From: Deltaproteobacteria bacterium
GTDB taxonomy: Bacteria; Desulfobacterota; Desulfobulbia; Desulfobulbales; BM004
Assembly (NCBI GenBank): GCA_024639555.1
Contig: JAHEID010000003.1
Location: forward strand, 1 to 40,341
Length of the DNA: 40,341 nucleotides
Direction: 5' to 3'
Numbering within the stretch: the first letter of the stretch is position 1; each line of letters opens with the position of its first letter. Below the pieces are notes generated by a model that was given only the letters and a program-made list of their open reading frames with translations, was not told the origin of the DNA and did not search any database. The translations under genes and the position numbers were made by a program. This document shows, in pieces, positions 39,667 to 40,341 of the stretch.

Positions 39667-40341
39667 ATGCGTAAAACGGTAATTCTTAAAAATGACCTTT
39701 TTCTGGAGCATATTCCGGATTTCAACCATGTAGAATCCCCCGACCGCTTGCGGGTAATTTATGAGCAGCTTGAACAGCCGCCATTGAATAAGCTTTTTCT
39801 GTATCCCGACTTTGAGCCGGCCTCTGTCGAAGCCCTGGAGCTCAACCATACCAAAGAGCATGTCATGCGAGTGGCCGGGACAGCGGGCAAGACATTCAGC
39901 AGCCTTGACCCGGATACGCAGGCCTCGCCAAAATCATTTGATGCGGCCTGCCTTGCAGCCGGGGCCGTTATCAGTGGTATGGAGATGATTCTCCAGGGTG
40001 AAGCAGACAATGGTTTTGCCCTGGTGCGCCCGCCCGGGCACCATGCCGAGGTAAGCCGCGCCATGGGCTTTTGCCTCTTTAACAATGTTGCTGTTGGAGC
40101 CCGCTATGGCTTGCAGAATCTTGGGCTGCAGCGCATAGCCATCATCGATTGGGACCTGCACCATGGCAACGGCACCCAGAACAGCTTTTATTCCTCTAAT
40201 CAGGTCCTTTATTTTTCAACCCACTCCTATCCTTACTATCCCGGTTCGGGAAGCCTTGACGAGGTCGGCGCCGGGGAGGGAGAGGGGTTTACGGTAAATG
40301 TACCCCTGTCCGGAGGCCAGGACGACCGGGCCTTTGCCAGT
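39667..40341 (+). CDS. Histone deacetylase/AcuC/AphA superfamily protein (truncated by window end)
   Basis: Hand translation MRKTVILKND...LVRPPGHHAEVSRAMGFCLFNNVAVGARYG...RIAIIDWDLHHGNGTQNSFY. Confidence 0.92.
   Translation, partial: MRKTVILKNDLFLEHIPDFNHVESPDRLRVIYEQLEQPPLNKLFLYPDFEPASVEALELNHTKEHVMRVAGTAGKTFSSLDPDTQASPKSFDAACLAAGAVISGMEMILQGEADNGFALVRPPGHHAEVSRAMGFCLFNNVAVGARYGLQNLGLQRIAIIDWDLHHGNGTQNSFYSSNQVLYFSTHSYPYYPGSGSLDEVGAGEGEGFTVNVPLSGGQDDRAFAS

Overview
The window looks like a Desulfobulbales-like (Desulfobacterota) chromosome segment; that placement is my inference from gene content. Positions 1 to about 4.8 kb look like accessory DNA. This part holds small or orphan ORFs, a decayed IS91-type transposase tail, a GEMM-I (c-di-GMP/cGAMP class) riboswitch, and a recurrent composite intergenic module. 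The module combines 25-bp quasi-palindromes, a TGGCAAG element, a CCACANTGTGG-like palindrome, a sigma70-like promoter and an ACCTCT/AGAGGT leader hairpin. The accessory part ends at a 3' fragment of a tRNA-Glu gene, probably an att scar. From 4.9 kb on, core genes dominate: purL, pilB/gspE-like ATPase, M24 peptidase, rdgB, gpsA, gyrA, gyrB and dnaN. An AT-rich, iteron-like dnaN upstream region follows, then a serine hydrolase, a cold-shock gene and a LolD/FtsX-type ABC transporter next to a CxxCH beta-propeller protein and an HMA protein. The right end carries two sulfur-trafficking loci: yedE-tusA-(GGYGAPPPPA)n protein-usp, and tusA-dsrE-dsrE-like-57 aa ORF with a structured terminator-bearing leader. 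Radical SAM and glycosyltransferase genes lie between these loci. 5-FCL and a truncated histone-deacetylase-family gene close the window. The strongest candidates for something undescribed are the composite module array (0.35-4.74 kb), the tusA/dsrE leader RNA (38.73-38.87 kb), the GGYGAPPPPA repeat protein in a sulfur operon, and a dispersed element with compensatory hairpin changes (15.28 and 37.69 kb). All calls come from reading the sequence; no database searches were run.
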